DNA of 36,905 nucleotides from an uncultured Roseburia sp. (GCA_934309475.1 CAKRDK010000022.1:1-36905), one strand, 5' to 3'; shown: positions 24,396 through 32,877, counted from the stretch's first letter. The notes: generated by a model from the sequence alone, not told the origin. A program made the numbers and translations.

Positions 24396-24907
24396 AACTT
24401 GTTGGCTGTGGTCTGATTTTTGCAGGGACAATCGGATGCGCAATCGGAGTCAGAAGTGAGGTGGCAGATCATGTGCGGCTTTTGTACCGCCTGAAACAGC
24501 TTCTGGTTGAACTGTCGGAGGACATCCGGTACAGCCATCAGCCGATGGAACAGATTTTACTGCAAAAACAGACGAATACGGATGAACGCATTGCAAAACT
24601 TTGTGTGGAACTTGGAACGAAGCTTGCCGCCGGAAATGTCATTTCAGCTTCTGAAGAGTGGGAAAACGTATTTTTAAAGAAAAGAAGAGAACTACATTTG
24701 TCTCGAATGGAAGCAGAATTGTTTGCGGAAGCGGGCAGGGCTTTTTTTGGAAAATGCATGGAAGAAAATGGGGCACACTTTGCGATTGTCATGGATAAGC
24801 TGGATTTTTGCATTGAGGAGCAGAGAAAAGAACAGCGGGAGAAACAGAAAGTATTGCAGTCAGTGGTTATGATGGGAGGAGCGGTGCTTGTCCTTTTGCT
24901 GATTTAG
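24389..24907 (+). CDS. spoIIIAB: Stage III sporulation protein AB
   Basis: A 172-residue protein with hydrophobic segments at both ends (residues 1-20 and about 155-172) around a helical, charged middle (LYRLKQLLVELSEDIRYSH). The layout resembles type II secretion GspF-like halves, as known for SpoIIIAB. Its ATG overlaps the end of spoIIIAA by 7 bp, suggesting translational coupling. Position in the operon and length fit well. Confidence 0.93.
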   Translation: MLKLVGCGLIFAGTIGCAIGVRSEVADHVRLLYRLKQLLVELSEDIRYSHQPMEQILLQKQTNTDERIAKLCVELGTKLAAGNVISASEEWENVFLKKRRELHLSRMEAELFAEAGRAFFGKCMEENGAHFAIVMDKLDFCIEEQRKEQREKQKVLQSVVMMGGAVLVLLLI

Positions 24908-24923
24908 AGGAAGAGGAGGAAGA

Positions 24924-25118
24924 ATGGGTGTTAGTTTAATCTTTAAGATTGCGGCAGTTGGAATTCTTGTGACGGTGCTAAGCCAGGTCCTAAAACATAG
25001 TGGAAGGGAAGAACATGCTTTTTTAATCAGTTTGGCGGGACTGATTCTTGTCCTGTTCTGGATTGTGCCATACATATCGGATTTGTTCGAAACCATGCAG
25101 GCGCTCTTTTCGATTTAG
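24924..25118 (+). CDS. spoIIIAC: Stage III sporulation protein AC
   Basis: A 64-residue protein with two membrane segments and the connecting motif VLKHSGREEHAFLISLAG, typical of SpoIIIAC. It is part of the membrane base of the SpoIIIA channel. A GAGGAGGA ribosome-binding site precedes the ATG. It is easily missed because of its size, but position and sequence are clear. Confidence 0.94.
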   Translation: MGVSLIFKIAAVGILVTVLSQVLKHSGREEHAFLISLAGLILVLFWIVPYISDLFETMQALFSI

Positions 25119-25127
25119 GAGATTCAA

Positions 25128-25511
25128 ATGGATATTGTAAAAGTTGGGATGATGGGAATTACAGGTGTTCTTGTCGCAGTTTTATTGCAGAAAGAGAAGA
25201 AAGAATACAGTTTTTTTATCAGCCTTGCCATCGCAATCTGTATCTTTGTTTTTGCGCTCACAAAATTGGAAACGGTTCTTACTTTTGTGAAAAAGATGGA
25301 GGGGATGGTACAGGTAGACAGCCGCTATATTTTGCTTGTGATGAAGATGATTGGGATTTCCTATGCGGCGGAATTTGCGGCGGGAATCTGCAAGGACGCA
25401 GGCTATAGTGCGGTAGCAGGACAGATAGAGACATTTGCAAAAATTTCGATTTTAGTTATCAGTGTGCCGGTGCTGACCGTATTTTTAGAGACATTGGAGC
25501 GTTTCATATGA
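25128..25511 (+). CDS. spoIIIAD: Stage III sporulation protein AD
   Basis: A 127-residue polytopic membrane protein with about three to four membrane segments. The loop LQKEKKEYSFFISLAIAI and the IGISYAAEFAAGICKDAGYSAVAGQIE block are hallmarks of SpoIIIAD. It is paralogous to SpoIIIAC in its first half. It starts 9 bp after spoIIIAC and overlaps spoIIIAE by 4 bp (ATGA). Confidence 0.94.
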   Translation: MDIVKVGMMGITGVLVAVLLQKEKKEYSFFISLAIAICIFVFALTKLETVLTFVKKMEGMVQVDSRYILLVMKMIGISYAAEFAAGICKDAGYSAVAGQIETFAKISILVISVPVLTVFLETLERFI

Positions 25512-26644
25512 AAACAAAAATTATTCTTGTAGTTATAATTGCGCTCTTTATCTTGGGGAGTGCAGAGAGCGTGCAGGCAGAAGAGGTGGATACATTGCAG
25601 CAGGAACTCGATTACAGTGAGCTGGATTCTTTTATGGAAGAGACGGCTTACCGCGATAAGGTGACATTTTCGGATGTCGTGGATTCTTTTCTTGGGCAGG
25701 GGGGAACTGTGATTGATTATGAGCTGGTGTTTGAGTGGGGAAAGGATGCCTTTTTTTATGAAGTGGAACAAAATCGCAAGCTTCTGATGGAAATTCTAGT
25801 CTTAGTGTTTGCATTTTCCATGCTGTACCATTTTGCGGGGATTTTAGAGAAGCCCTATTTTACGGATATTTCGTTTATTTTGTTTTACTGCATCCTTGTT
25901 GTGCTGTTGCTGCAATCGCTCGTCATTATGAGTGGTGTCGTGACCGATACGCTTGGAAAAAACATTGATTTCATCCGCGCCTTTGTGCCAACGTATTGTT
26001 TTACGATGGTATTTTCCTCTAATGTGGGAAGTTCGGTAGGATTTTATCAGCTCTCTTTTTTCCTGATTTATGTGATACAGTACCTGTTTCAAAATTTTTT
26101 GGTGGCACTCATCCACGTCTATGTCCTGATGGAACTGCTGAGTCACTTTTTTGAGGAGGAGCGGTTTGAGGGAATGGCAGAGCTACTAAGCCATTTCGTC
26201 GAGTGGTGCCTGAAACTGGTCTGGGGGATTGTGCTGGGGCTGAATGTAGTGCAGAATCTGATTGCCCCGGTGAAGGATAAACTGATGGGCGGCGTCGTAC
26301 AGAAAGCGGTCTCCGTGATACCGGGAATCGGAAATGCGGTCAATGGCATTACGGAGATGCTGATTGGTTCTGGAATCCTTTTGAAAAACTGTGTTGGTGC
26401 GGCGGGCGTGGTGCTTCTTATCCTGGTCTGCTTTCTGCCGATGATGCAGATTGGATGCATGTCTGTTTTCTACAAAGTTGCGGGGGCACTTGTGCAGCCG
26501 GTTGCGGACAAACGTATCTATGGCTGCTTAAAGGGTGTGGCAAACGGTGGGATGCTGTATTTAAAAACAATCGGAACGAGTGTTCTGCTATTCATTTTAA
26601 CCATCGCGCTGACCACGGCGGCGACAAGTTTTTTTGCGTATTGA
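25508..26644 (+). CDS. spoIIIAE: Stage III sporulation protein AE
   Basis: A 378-residue polytopic membrane protein with an N-terminal signal sequence (about residues 1-25) ending near VQA-EEVD. An extracytoplasmic segment of about 70 residues and then about six to eight membrane helices follow. The central KDKLMGGVVQKAVSVIPGIGNAVNG segment is typical of SpoIIIAE. It is the large membrane component of the SpoIIIA complex. Start and stop overlap its neighbours closely, as expected in this operon. Confidence 0.94.
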   Translation: MKTKIILVVIIALFILGSAESVQAEEVDTLQQELDYSELDSFMEETAYRDKVTFSDVVDSFLGQGGTVIDYELVFEWGKDAFFYEVEQNRKLLMEILVLVFAFSMLYHFAGILEKPYFTDISFILFYCILVVLLLQSLVIMSGVVTDTLGKNIDFIRAFVPTYCFTMVFSSNVGSSVGFYQLSFFLIYVIQYLFQNFLVALIHVYVLMELLSHFFEEERFEGMAELLSHFVEWCLKLVWGIVLGLNVVQNLIAPVKDKLMGGVVQKAVSVIPGIGNAVNGITEMLIGSGILLKNCVGAAGVVLLILVCFLPMMQIGCMSVFYKVAGALVQPVADKRIYGCLKGVANGGMLYLKTIGTSVLLFILTIALTTAATSFFAY

Positions 26645-26654
26645 GGAGAAGAGC

Positions 26655-27203
26655 ATGGCACAATTTCTGACAGGTGTAAAAAGTTATACAGTCTTTTTTT
26701 TACTGATGATGATTCTGCTTCACCTGGTACCGAGGGAGGCTTACCGGAAATACATTCATTTTTTCATGGGAATGTTACTTGTGCTTGCGTTTCTATCGCC
26801 TGTTTTAACGCTTTTGTTCGATTCGGGTGAATTTTTGGACATGGTGGAGTACGAGACATTTCAGGAGCAGTTAGAAGAATTGCAAAAAGATACGGACCGC
26901 ATTGAATTTTTACAGCAGGATTATTATGAGGCGCAGTGCAGGGCGATGACAGAGCGGGAGTTAGAGCAGCTGGCACTGTTATACGATTATGAGATGCAGG
27001 AGACGGATATTTCTTTTACAGAAGACAATGAGATTGAAGAAATTACAATGATAGTTCATAAAAAAGAGGATGAAATTTCCGTGAAAAAAATACAGATTGG
27101 GGAGAGCGAAGTCTGTGAGAATGCGGTGGATTTGGAAAAAAGTATCCGGGAGTATTATGGGTTAGAGGAAGAAGCTGTGCAGGTTTTGGTGGCGGAAGCA
27201 TGA
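26655..27203 (+). CDS. spoIIIAF: Stage III sporulation protein AF
   Basis: A 182-residue protein with two N-terminal membrane segments (about residues 8-26 and 34-53), then a soluble domain rich in Glu. This is the SpoIIIAF architecture, whose soluble part forms a ring-building-motif fold. ATG 26655 follows GAGGAG; a TTG at 26634 overlapping spoIIIAE is less likely. It lies 10 bp after spoIIIAE. Confidence 0.92.
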   Translation: MAQFLTGVKSYTVFFLLMMILLHLVPREAYRKYIHFFMGMLLVLAFLSPVLTLLFDSGEFLDMVEYETFQEQLEELQKDTDRIEFLQQDYYEAQCRAMTERELEQLALLYDYEMQETDISFTEDNEIEEITMIVHKKEDEISVKKIQIGESEVCENAVDLEKSIREYYGLEEEAVQVLVAEA

Positions 27204-27227
27204 TGCTTTGCAGAAATGGAGAAGAAG

Positions 27228-27836
27228 ATGGAACACAATTTTGGTAAGAAAATCGTGGAATTCGTGCAGCAGAAAAAATGGAAGAAGATGAAAAAGGGTG
27301 ACTGGCTTATTTTGGTGTTGGCGGGAGTGCTCCTTTTGATTCTTGCAATGCCGGTGAAGGACGGGACAACGGAAAAAGAGGTCACGACAGAAGAAGTATC
27401 ACAAAAGCAGACAAAAGAGGAGGAGAAGGACGATTATGCCGGAGAATTAGAGGAGCGCTTAGAGCGCGTCTTAGAGCAGATGGACGGTGTCGGAAAGGTC
27501 AAGGTCATGATTACGCTTTCGGATTATGGCGAGGATGTTGTGGAAAAAGACTGCACCAGCACCGGAAGTACAACGACAGAGACGGATTCCGGCGGGGGAA
27601 GCAGAACTGTCACGGAAAATGAAATCAGCAACACGACCGTGTATGTCGAAAAGGACGGGGAGAATTATCCTTATCTGCAAAAAGAGATGACGCCGAAGAT
27701 TGAGGGAATCGTCGTGGTTGCAGAAGGCGGGGATAAGCCGGTGGTGGTTTCTGATATTTCTGATGTTGCAATGTCATTATTTTCGGTGGAGGCGCATAAA
27801 GTTAAAGTAGTTAAGATGAGTATGCAGGAGGATTAA
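27228..27836 (+). CDS. spoIIIAG: Stage III sporulation protein AG
   Basis: Single-pass membrane protein of 202 residues from this start. A basic N-terminus is followed by a membrane segment (DWLILVLAGVLLLILAMPV), an acidic linker, and a ring-building-motif domain (ERLERVLEQMDGVGKVKVMITL ... EGIVVVAEGGDKPVV). SpoIIIAG forms the large ring of the channel between the two sporulating cells. ATG 27228 is preferred because GGAG lies 6 bp upstream; ATG 27216, four codons earlier, is possible. A Thr/Ser/Gly-rich stretch sits inside the ring domain. Confidence 0.93.
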   Translation: MEHNFGKKIVEFVQQKKWKKMKKGDWLILVLAGVLLLILAMPVKDGTTEKEVTTEEVSQKQTKEEEKDDYAGELEERLERVLEQMDGVGKVKVMITLSDYGEDVVEKDCTSTGSTTTETDSGGGSRTVTENEISNTTVYVEKDGENYPYLQKEMTPKIEGIVVVAEGGDKPVVVSDISDVAMSLFSVEAHKVKVVKMSMQED

Positions 27837-27838
27837 CA

Positions 27839-28531
27839 GTGAAGAGGATATTTCGAAAAAATCAGGTCGTCGTTACCGCGTTGGCACTGATGATTGCAGT
27901 GGCGGGGTATATCAGCTACATGAACAAGGATATGGAGGATGAGACTTTAGCGGTGTCATCGGATGCGTTAGAAGAAGAATATGAAATTTCGGAGGAAGAC
28001 AGCCTGTTAGAAGGAGAGATTTTTACAGATGAGGCGGCAGATACGACCGAGACCCTCGGGGAGAATACGGAAGTAGCGCTAGAGGAAGAAAATGCGGATG
28101 AAATCAGTGATATGGAAGATGCAGGCGAGGCAGTTTTGACAAGTACAACCATTGATAATGCTTCGTTTGCAGCGGAGATGAAATTAAACCGGGAGCAGAT
28201 CCGCTCTAAAAATAAAGAAACTCTGTTAGAGATTGTAAATAATACCAATGTAACGGATGAACAGAAGCAGACTGCGATTGATGAAATGATTGCACTCACA
28301 GATATTGCAGAGCGTGAATCGGCAGCAGAGATGCTGTTGGAGGCAAAAGGCTTCACAGATGTAGTTGTGAGTATCGCGGAGGATAGCTGTGATGTTGTCT
28401 TAAATATGGGTGAGGTGACGGATGCAAAACGCGCCCAGGTCGAAGACATTGTGAAAAGAAAAACAAATATTACGGCAGAAAATATTGTGATTACACCAAT
28501 CAGCACCACACAGGAAGAAGCCACAGAATAG
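27839..28531 (+). CDS. spoIIIAH: Stage III sporulation protein AH
   Basis: Single-pass membrane protein of 230 residues. It has a membrane segment at about residues 10-27, a long acidic linker (about 30-100) and a C-terminal YscJ/FliF-like domain (KETLLEIVNNTNVTDEQKQTAIDEMI ... GFTDVVVSIAEDSCDVVLN). In B. subtilis this domain binds SpoIIQ in the forespore membrane. It starts at GTG, with AGGAGG from the end of spoIIIAG upstream. It is the last gene of the operon. No spoIIQ is present in the window. Confidence 0.95.
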   Translation: MKRIFRKNQVVVTALALMIAVAGYISYMNKDMEDETLAVSSDALEEEYEISEEDSLLEGEIFTDEAADTTETLGENTEVALEEENADEISDMEDAGEAVLTSTTIDNASFAAEMKLNREQIRSKNKETLLEIVNNTNVTDEQKQTAIDEMIALTDIAERESAAEMLLEAKGFTDVVVSIAEDSCDVVLNMGEVTDAKRAQVEDIVKRKTNITAENIVITPISTTQEEATE

Positions 28532-28537
28532 AAAAAA

Positions 28538-28578
28538 GAGAGCGCGCAGTGTCGTGCTCTCGGCATGCAAAATCTTTT
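28538..28578 (+). terminator. Possible terminator after spoIIIAH
   Basis: 9-bp stem GAGAGCGCG/CGTGCTCTC (one G-U pair) with a 6-nt loop. The T run begins 13 nt after the stem, so the match to a standard terminator is imperfect. Confidence 0.5.
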
Positions 28579-28687
28579 TCTGCTTGATTTTATGGGCGTT
28601 TCGGTATATGCTATTAAATGTTGTAAAAAAGAATGAAAAGAATCATATAGAGGTTATACAAGCAAAAAAGATTTTGGAGGAGCAACA

Positions 28688-30277
28688 TTGGCAGATTTAA
28701 GAAAAGAGATAGAAAAAAGACGTACGTTTGCAATTATTTCCCATCCGGATGCCGGAAAGACAACCCTGACGGAGAAATTTCTTTTATACGGAGGAGCTAT
28801 CAATCTGGCTGGTTCCGTAAAAGGGAAGGCAACTGCGCGTCATGCAGTGTCTGACTGGATGGAGATTGAGAAGCAGAGAGGTATCTCTGTCACATCATCC
28901 GTATTGCAGTTTAATTATGGCGGCTACTGCATCAATATTCTGGATACACCGGGACATCAGGACTTCTCGGAGGATACCTACCGTACCTTGATGGCTGCAG
29001 ATTCTGCGGTCATGGTAATTGACGGTTCGAAGGGTGTTGAGGCACAGACAAGAAAATTATTTAAAGTCTGTGTGATGCGCCATATCCCGATTTTTACCTT
29101 CATCAACAAGATGGACCGTGATGCAAATGACACGTTCGACTTATTAGATGAAATCGAAAAAGAATTAGGAATTGCAACCTGCCCAATCAACTGGCCAATC
29201 GGCTCCGGAAAGAATTTTAAAGGAGTTTATGACCGTAACACGAAAAAGGTCATGACGTTCTCAGATACATTAAAGGGAACAAAAGAAGGACAGGAAAAGC
29301 AGATTGACATTGATGATCCGGCTTTAGTTGAAGAAATCGGACAGGAATACAAAGACCAGTTATTAGAAGAAATTGAATTGTTAGATGGCGCAAGTGCAGA
29401 ATTTGACATGGATTTGGTGAGCAAGGGCGAACTTTCTCCGGTATTTTTCGGTTCTGCCTTAACCAACTTTGGTGTGGAGACCTTTTTACAGCATTTCTTA
29501 AAAATGACTTATTCTCCGCTGCCACGTAAAGCGGACATCGGGGAGATTGACCCGTTCCGGGAAGAGTTTTCCGCGTTTGTCTTTAAGATTCAGGCAAACA
29601 TGAATAAAGCACACCGTGACCGAATTGCATTCATGCGAATCTGCTCCGGTAAATTCGAGGCTGGCATGGAAGTTACACACGTGCAGGGCGGCAATAAGAA
29701 GATTAAATTGTCCCAGCCACAGCAGATGATGGCACAGGAGCGGCACATTGTAGAGGAGGCATATGCCGGAGATATCATCGGTGTATTTGATCCGGGTATT
29801 TTCTCTATCGGGGATACGATTACAACCGCAAAACCATTCAAATTTGAAGGTATCCCGACGTTTGCGCCGGAGCATTTTGCAAGGGTGCGCCAGGTCGATA
29901 CGATGAAGCGGAAACAGTTCATGAAGGGAATGCAGCAGATTGCGCAGGAAGGTGCGATTCAGATTTTCCAGGAATATAACATGGGAATGGAAGAAGTTAT
30001 CGTCGGCGTTGTCGGTGTGCTTCAGTTTGATGTGTTAAAATATCGTCTTGAGAACGAATACAATGTAGAAATCCGTATGGAAAATCTGCCTTATGAACAT
30101 ATCCGCTGGATTGAAAATGAGGAGATTGATATGGACAAGCTTACCGGAACTTCAGATATGAAAAAGATTCAGGATCTCAAGGGAAGACCACTTCTTTTAT
30201 TTATCAATTCCTGGAGTATCGGTATGACACTCGACCGAAATGAAGGACTTGTCCTTTCTGAGTTTGGAAAAGAATAA
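28688..30277 (+). CDS. prfC: Peptide chain release factor 3
   Basis: Translational GTPase that recycles release factors RF1/RF2. The 529-residue protein has G1 SHPDAGKTTLTEK (near residue 18), G2/switch region QRGISVTSSV, G3 DTPGHQDF, G4 NKMDRD, and the RF3-specific domains after about residue 290. The AGSVKGKATARHAVSDWMEIE segment distinguishes RF3 from EF-G and LepA. It starts at TTG with GGAGG 7 bp upstream; no competing ATG is near. Length is typical. A thioredoxin-like gene follows 17 bp later. Confidence 0.96.
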   Translation: MADLRKEIEKRRTFAIISHPDAGKTTLTEKFLLYGGAINLAGSVKGKATARHAVSDWMEIEKQRGISVTSSVLQFNYGGYCINILDTPGHQDFSEDTYRTLMAADSAVMVIDGSKGVEAQTRKLFKVCVMRHIPIFTFINKMDRDANDTFDLLDEIEKELGIATCPINWPIGSGKNFKGVYDRNTKKVMTFSDTLKGTKEGQEKQIDIDDPALVEEIGQEYKDQLLEEIELLDGASAEFDMDLVSKGELSPVFFGSALTNFGVETFLQHFLKMTYSPLPRKADIGEIDPFREEFSAFVFKIQANMNKAHRDRIAFMRICSGKFEAGMEVTHVQGGNKKIKLSQPQQMMAQERHIVEEAYAGDIIGVFDPGIFSIGDTITTAKPFKFEGIPTFAPEHFARVRQVDTMKRKQFMKGMQQIAQEGAIQIFQEYNMGMEEVIVGVVGVLQFDVLKYRLENEYNVEIRMENLPYEHIRWIENEEIDMDKLTGTSDMKKIQDLKGRPLLLFINSWSIGMTLDRNEGLVLSEFGKE

Positions 30278-30294
30278 AAAGGCGGGGGAATGTT

Positions 30295-30633
30295 ATGGCA
30301 GTAAAGACCATCACAAAAGATAATTTTGAACAGGAAGTGTTAGCCTGCAAGAAGCCGGTTCTGCTGTTGTTTCTGACGGATACCTGCGAGGAATCGAAAA
30401 AGCAGTTAGCCTGTATGGAGCAGTTAGATCAGGAATTAGGCGGTGCAGCCGTATTTGGAGTCGTGGATGTCAACAAATCAATTACAATCGCGTTCCAGTA
30501 CCAGATTATGAGCACGCCGACAACGGTTGCGATGAGTTACGGAATCTTTCGCGGACGCGCCAATGGCTGTCTGGATGCAGAGGCATTGAAAAAGATGATT
30601 GCGGATTGTGGGGATGGCACATTTTCCATATAA
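30295..30633 (+). CDS. Thioredoxin-like protein with degenerate CEES active site
   Basis: A 112-residue thioredoxin-fold protein. The fold is indicated by the beta strand KKPVLLLFLTDT before the active site, VFGVVDVNKS (the D-V strand) and the cis-proline loop MSTPTTV. The normal CGPC is replaced by C31-E-E-S34, leaving a single active-site cysteine. It could act by a monothiol mechanism, or bind partners without redox activity. It lies 17 bp after prfC, probably in the same transcript. There is no signal peptide. The fold is likely; substrate and role are unknown. Confidence 0.75.
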   Translation: MAVKTITKDNFEQEVLACKKPVLLLFLTDTCEESKKQLACMEQLDQELGGAAVFGVVDVNKSITIAFQYQIMSTPTTVAMSYGIFRGRANGCLDAEALKKMIADCGDGTFSI

Positions 30634-30639
30634 AAATAC

Positions 30640-30668
30640 TTGTAACAGGAGAGAGCGGATGTTATACT
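30640..30668 (+). promoter_or_regulatory. Candidate promoter directly before a terminator
   Basis: TTGTAA (30640-30645), a 17-bp spacer and TATACT (30663-30668). The predicted start, about 30675, falls just before a terminator-like hairpin, so any transcript would be very short unless it reads through towards recA. Confidence 0.4.
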
Positions 30669-30677
30669 GAGAAAGTC

Positions 30678-30700
30678 AGGAAGCATCTGCTTTCTTTTTT
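30678..30700 (+). terminator. Terminator after prfC-thioredoxin-like pair
   Basis: 7-bp stem AGGAAGC/GCTTTCT with a 4-nt loop, followed by TTTTT. Further small stems lie downstream (AAATGCC/GGCATTT near 30730 and ACCG/CGGT near 30755). Confidence 0.6.
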
Positions 30701-30833
30701 CCTGTCGTGCAGTTACAGGGATTATTTTTAAATGCCACGGAAGGGCATTTTCAGGACCGGTTCGGTCAGCAGTTCACAGAATGGAAGAAAACAGAAGAGG
30801 GAAAAGGGGTGTTGCCATTGTCGTAAGAAAAAA

Positions 30834-30847
30834 CGAACAAATTTTCG
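30834..30847 (+). promoter_or_regulatory. Second LexA (SOS) box, one mismatch
   Basis: CGAAC-AAAT-TTTCG matches CGAAC-N4-GTTCG with one mismatch. It lies just upstream of the recA -35, 64 bp from the perfect box. Confidence 0.55.
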
Positions 30848-30855
30848 GTTTTTGG

Positions 30856-30884
30856 TTGACAAGATACAAAAAGTATACTACTAT
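30856..30884 (+). promoter_or_regulatory. recA promoter
   Basis: TTGACA (30856-30861), a 17-bp spacer and TACTAT (30879-30884). It is flanked by two SOS boxes and ends about 40 bp before the recA start codon. Confidence 0.75.
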
Positions 30885-30897
30885 AAGAACATAGAAA

Positions 30898-30911
30898 CGA
30901 ACATTAGTTCG
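30898..30911 (+). promoter_or_regulatory. LexA (SOS) box of recA
   Basis: CGAAC-ATTA-GTTCG is a perfect match to the Gram-positive LexA/DinR box. It lies just after the expected transcription start, where LexA would block initiation. Confidence 0.9.
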
Positions 30912-30925
30912 CATGGAGGAGAAAA

Positions 30926-31990
30926 ATGGCTAAAGAAGATAAATTAAAAGCATTGGATGCAGCAATTTCACAGATTGAGAAGCAGTATGGTAAGGGCTCC
31001 GTGATGAAGCTCGGTGATAATGCTGCAAGTATGAACGTTGAGACAATACCGACAGGTTCTCTGAGCCTTGATATTGCATTAGGATTAGGCGGACTTCCCA
31101 AGGGACGTATCGTTGAGATTTATGGACCGGAATCGAGTGGTAAGACAACGGTTGCACTTCATGCCGTTGCAGAGGTTCAGAAGAGAGGCGGAATCGCAGG
31201 ATTTATTGATGCAGAGCATGCCCTAGACCCGGTATATGCAAAGAATATAGGTGTAGATATTGATAATCTCTACATTTCACAGCCGGACTGTGGAGAGCAG
31301 GCATTAGAGATTACAGAGACGATGGTGCGTTCCGGCGCGGTTGATATTATTATCGTCGACTCGGTTGCTGCGCTTGTTCCAAAGGCTGAGATTGACGGTG
31401 ACATGGGGGATTCCCACGTAGGTCTGCAGGCACGTCTGATGAGTCAGGCACTTCGTAAACTGACGGCTGTCATCAGTAAGTCAAACTGTGTGGTTATCTT
31501 TATCAACCAGTTACGTGAGAAGGTTGGTGTTATGTTTGGTAATCCGGAGACAACAACCGGTGGACGTGCATTAAAGTTCTATTCTTCTGTCCGTATGGAT
31601 GTGCGTAGAATTGAAGCTTTGAAGCAGGGCGGTGAGGTAATCGGTAACCGTACCCGTGTAAAGGTTGTAAAGAATAAAGTGGCTCCGCCTTTCCGTGAAG
31701 CAGAGTTCGATATCATGTTTGGTCAGGGAATCTCGAAGGAAGGCGACATCTTAGACCTTGCCTCTAACTATGGTATTATCAATAAATCCGGTGCATGGTA
31801 TGCATACAATGGAGAGAAGATTGGACAGGGACGTGAGAATGCGAAGACTTATCTGCGTGAGAATCCATTGATTTGTGAAGAGGTAGAAGCAAAGGTAAGA
31901 GAGCAGTTTCAGTTAGACGGTACCGGAGAAGAGAATCAGGCTGCAGAGGAGAAGACTGCGAAGAAGGAAGAGACGAAAGCGGAAGAATAG
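30926..31990 (+). CDS. recA: Recombinase RecA
   Basis: DNA strand-exchange ATPase and coprotease for LexA. The 354-residue protein has Walker [10 protein letters not shown] (near residue 67), Walker [13 protein letters not shown], the L1/L2 DNA-binding loop regions ([22 protein letters not shown]), and an acidic C-terminal tail rich in Glu and Lys. The start ATG follows GGAGGAG. It is followed by recX 30 bp later, its usual modulator. SOS control is indicated by two LexA boxes at the promoter. Secure. Confidence 0.99.
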   Translation: MAKEDKLKALDAAISQIEKQYGKGSVMKLGDNAASMNVETIPTGSLSLDIALGLGGLPKGRIVEIYGPESSGKTTVALHAVAEVQKRGGIAGFIDAEHALDPVYAKNIGVDIDNLYISQPDCGEQALEITETMVRSGAVDIIIVDSVAALVPKAEIDGDMGDSHVGLQARLMSQALRKLTAVISKSNCVVIFINQLREKVGVMFGNPETTTGGRALKFYSSVRMDVRRIEALKQGGEVIGNRTRVKVVKNKVAPPFREAEFDIMFGQGISKEGDILDLASNYGIINKSGAWYAYNGEKIGQGRENAKTYLRENPLICEEVEAKVREQFQLDGTGEENQAAEEKTAKKEETKAEE

Positions 31991-32020
31991 AATTCGAAAT
32001 CATAAGAGTGAGGTAGTGGA

Positions 32021-32665
32021 ATGTCACAGATACAGGTGACTTCGGTGACAGTACAGGAGAAGGGGCGGAGGAAGATTCATTTTGAAAATGGAATGGAGAT
32101 TCTTTTGTACCGGAATGAGTGCAGGAAGTACGGAATTGAAGAAGGTATGTGGCTAGAAGAGGACATATATCAGGAGATTATGACAGATGTTATCGGAGTC
32201 AGGGCGAAAAAGCGTGCGCTTCATCTGTTAGAGAAGATGGACCGAACCAGGAAACAGCTCTATGATAAACTAAAGCAAAATGGTTATCCGGAGGAATGTA
32301 TAGAGGCAGCATTAGATTATGTGGAATCGTACCACTACATTGACGATTTGCGCTACGCTAGAAATTATATCCGGTTCCATCAGAAAGATAAGAGCAGGCA
32401 GCGATTAAAGATGGATCTGATGCGAAAGGGTGTGCCGAAGGAAGAGATAGAGGAAGCACTTGAGAGCGAGTATGAGAACCGCGAACAGGAGCAGATTCGT
32501 GCCCTTATGTATAAGAAGCATTTCTCTTTTGAAACCGCGGATCAGGCAGAGGTGAGAAGAATGTATCAGTTTCTGCTCCGGAGAGGATTCCGCAGTTCGG
32601 ACATCTCACATGTCATGCGGGAGACTGGGGAAGAGATTGTGGAGGAAGACAGTTTTACATTGTGA
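32021..32665 (+). CDS. recX: Regulatory protein RecX
   Basis: A 214-residue, all-helical modulator of RecA filaments. Three-helix repeats are visible, including RTRKQLYDKLKQNGYPEECIEAALDYVESYHYIDDLRYARNYI, the strongest RecX signature, and later MYQFLLRRGFRSSDISHVM. An N-terminal extension of about 60 residues is found in clostridial members. It lies directly after recA and so shares SOS control. The GAGGTAGTGG region upstream of the ATG is the ribosome-binding site. Confidence 0.92.
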   Translation: MSQIQVTSVTVQEKGRRKIHFENGMEILLYRNECRKYGIEEGMWLEEDIYQEIMTDVIGVRAKKRALHLLEKMDRTRKQLYDKLKQNGYPEECIEAALDYVESYHYIDDLRYARNYIRFHQKDKSRQRLKMDLMRKGVPKEEIEEALESEYENREQEQIRALMYKKHFSFETADQAEVRRMYQFLLRRGFRSSDISHVMRETGEEIVEEDSFTL

Positions 32666-32702
32666 AACATTAGAGAAATCTGAGGAAGTTCTTCTGAAAT
32701 TT

Positions 32703-32711
32703 TGGTACAAT
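32703..32711 (+). promoter_or_regulatory. Possible extended -10 promoter upstream of rny
   Basis: TGGTACAAT is an extended -10 match without a clear -35. It lies 63 bp upstream of the stronger rny promoter, so there may be two tandem starts. Confidence 0.35.
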
Positions 32712-32768
32712 ATATAGTAGGATTTGCGTGGAAATATGCAAGATTATGCATATTGTATAGTAATCTAC

Positions 32769-32797
32769 TTGACATAACTACTGAAAAAGGATAAAAT
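32769..32797 (+). promoter_or_regulatory. rny promoter (SigA type)
   Basis: TTGACA (32769-32774), a 17-bp spacer and TAAAAT (32792-32797): full-consensus -35 and 5/6 -10. The expected leader is about 75 nt long. Confidence 0.85.
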
Positions 32798-32877
32798 TTA
32801 GGTGTTGTTATTTATGACAGATAAGTAATAATTTTTATGTTATATGAACAATGAAAACTAAATAAGGAGGTGCTCCT

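Noticed and set aside
27916..28566. 216-codon minus-strand frame opposite spoIIIAH
   Set aside because: Ser/Val-rich mirror of acidic codons in spoIIIAH; no start signal and no family match.
30670..30775. Known structural RNA (SRP RNA, 6S, tmRNA) in the gap before recA
   Set aside because: Short stems only; none of the conserved sequences of these RNAs is visible.
30732..30947. 71-codon frame across the recA promoter and SOS box
   Set aside because: Very basic low-quality sequence, no ribosome-binding site, and it runs through the promoter, the LexA box and the recA start.
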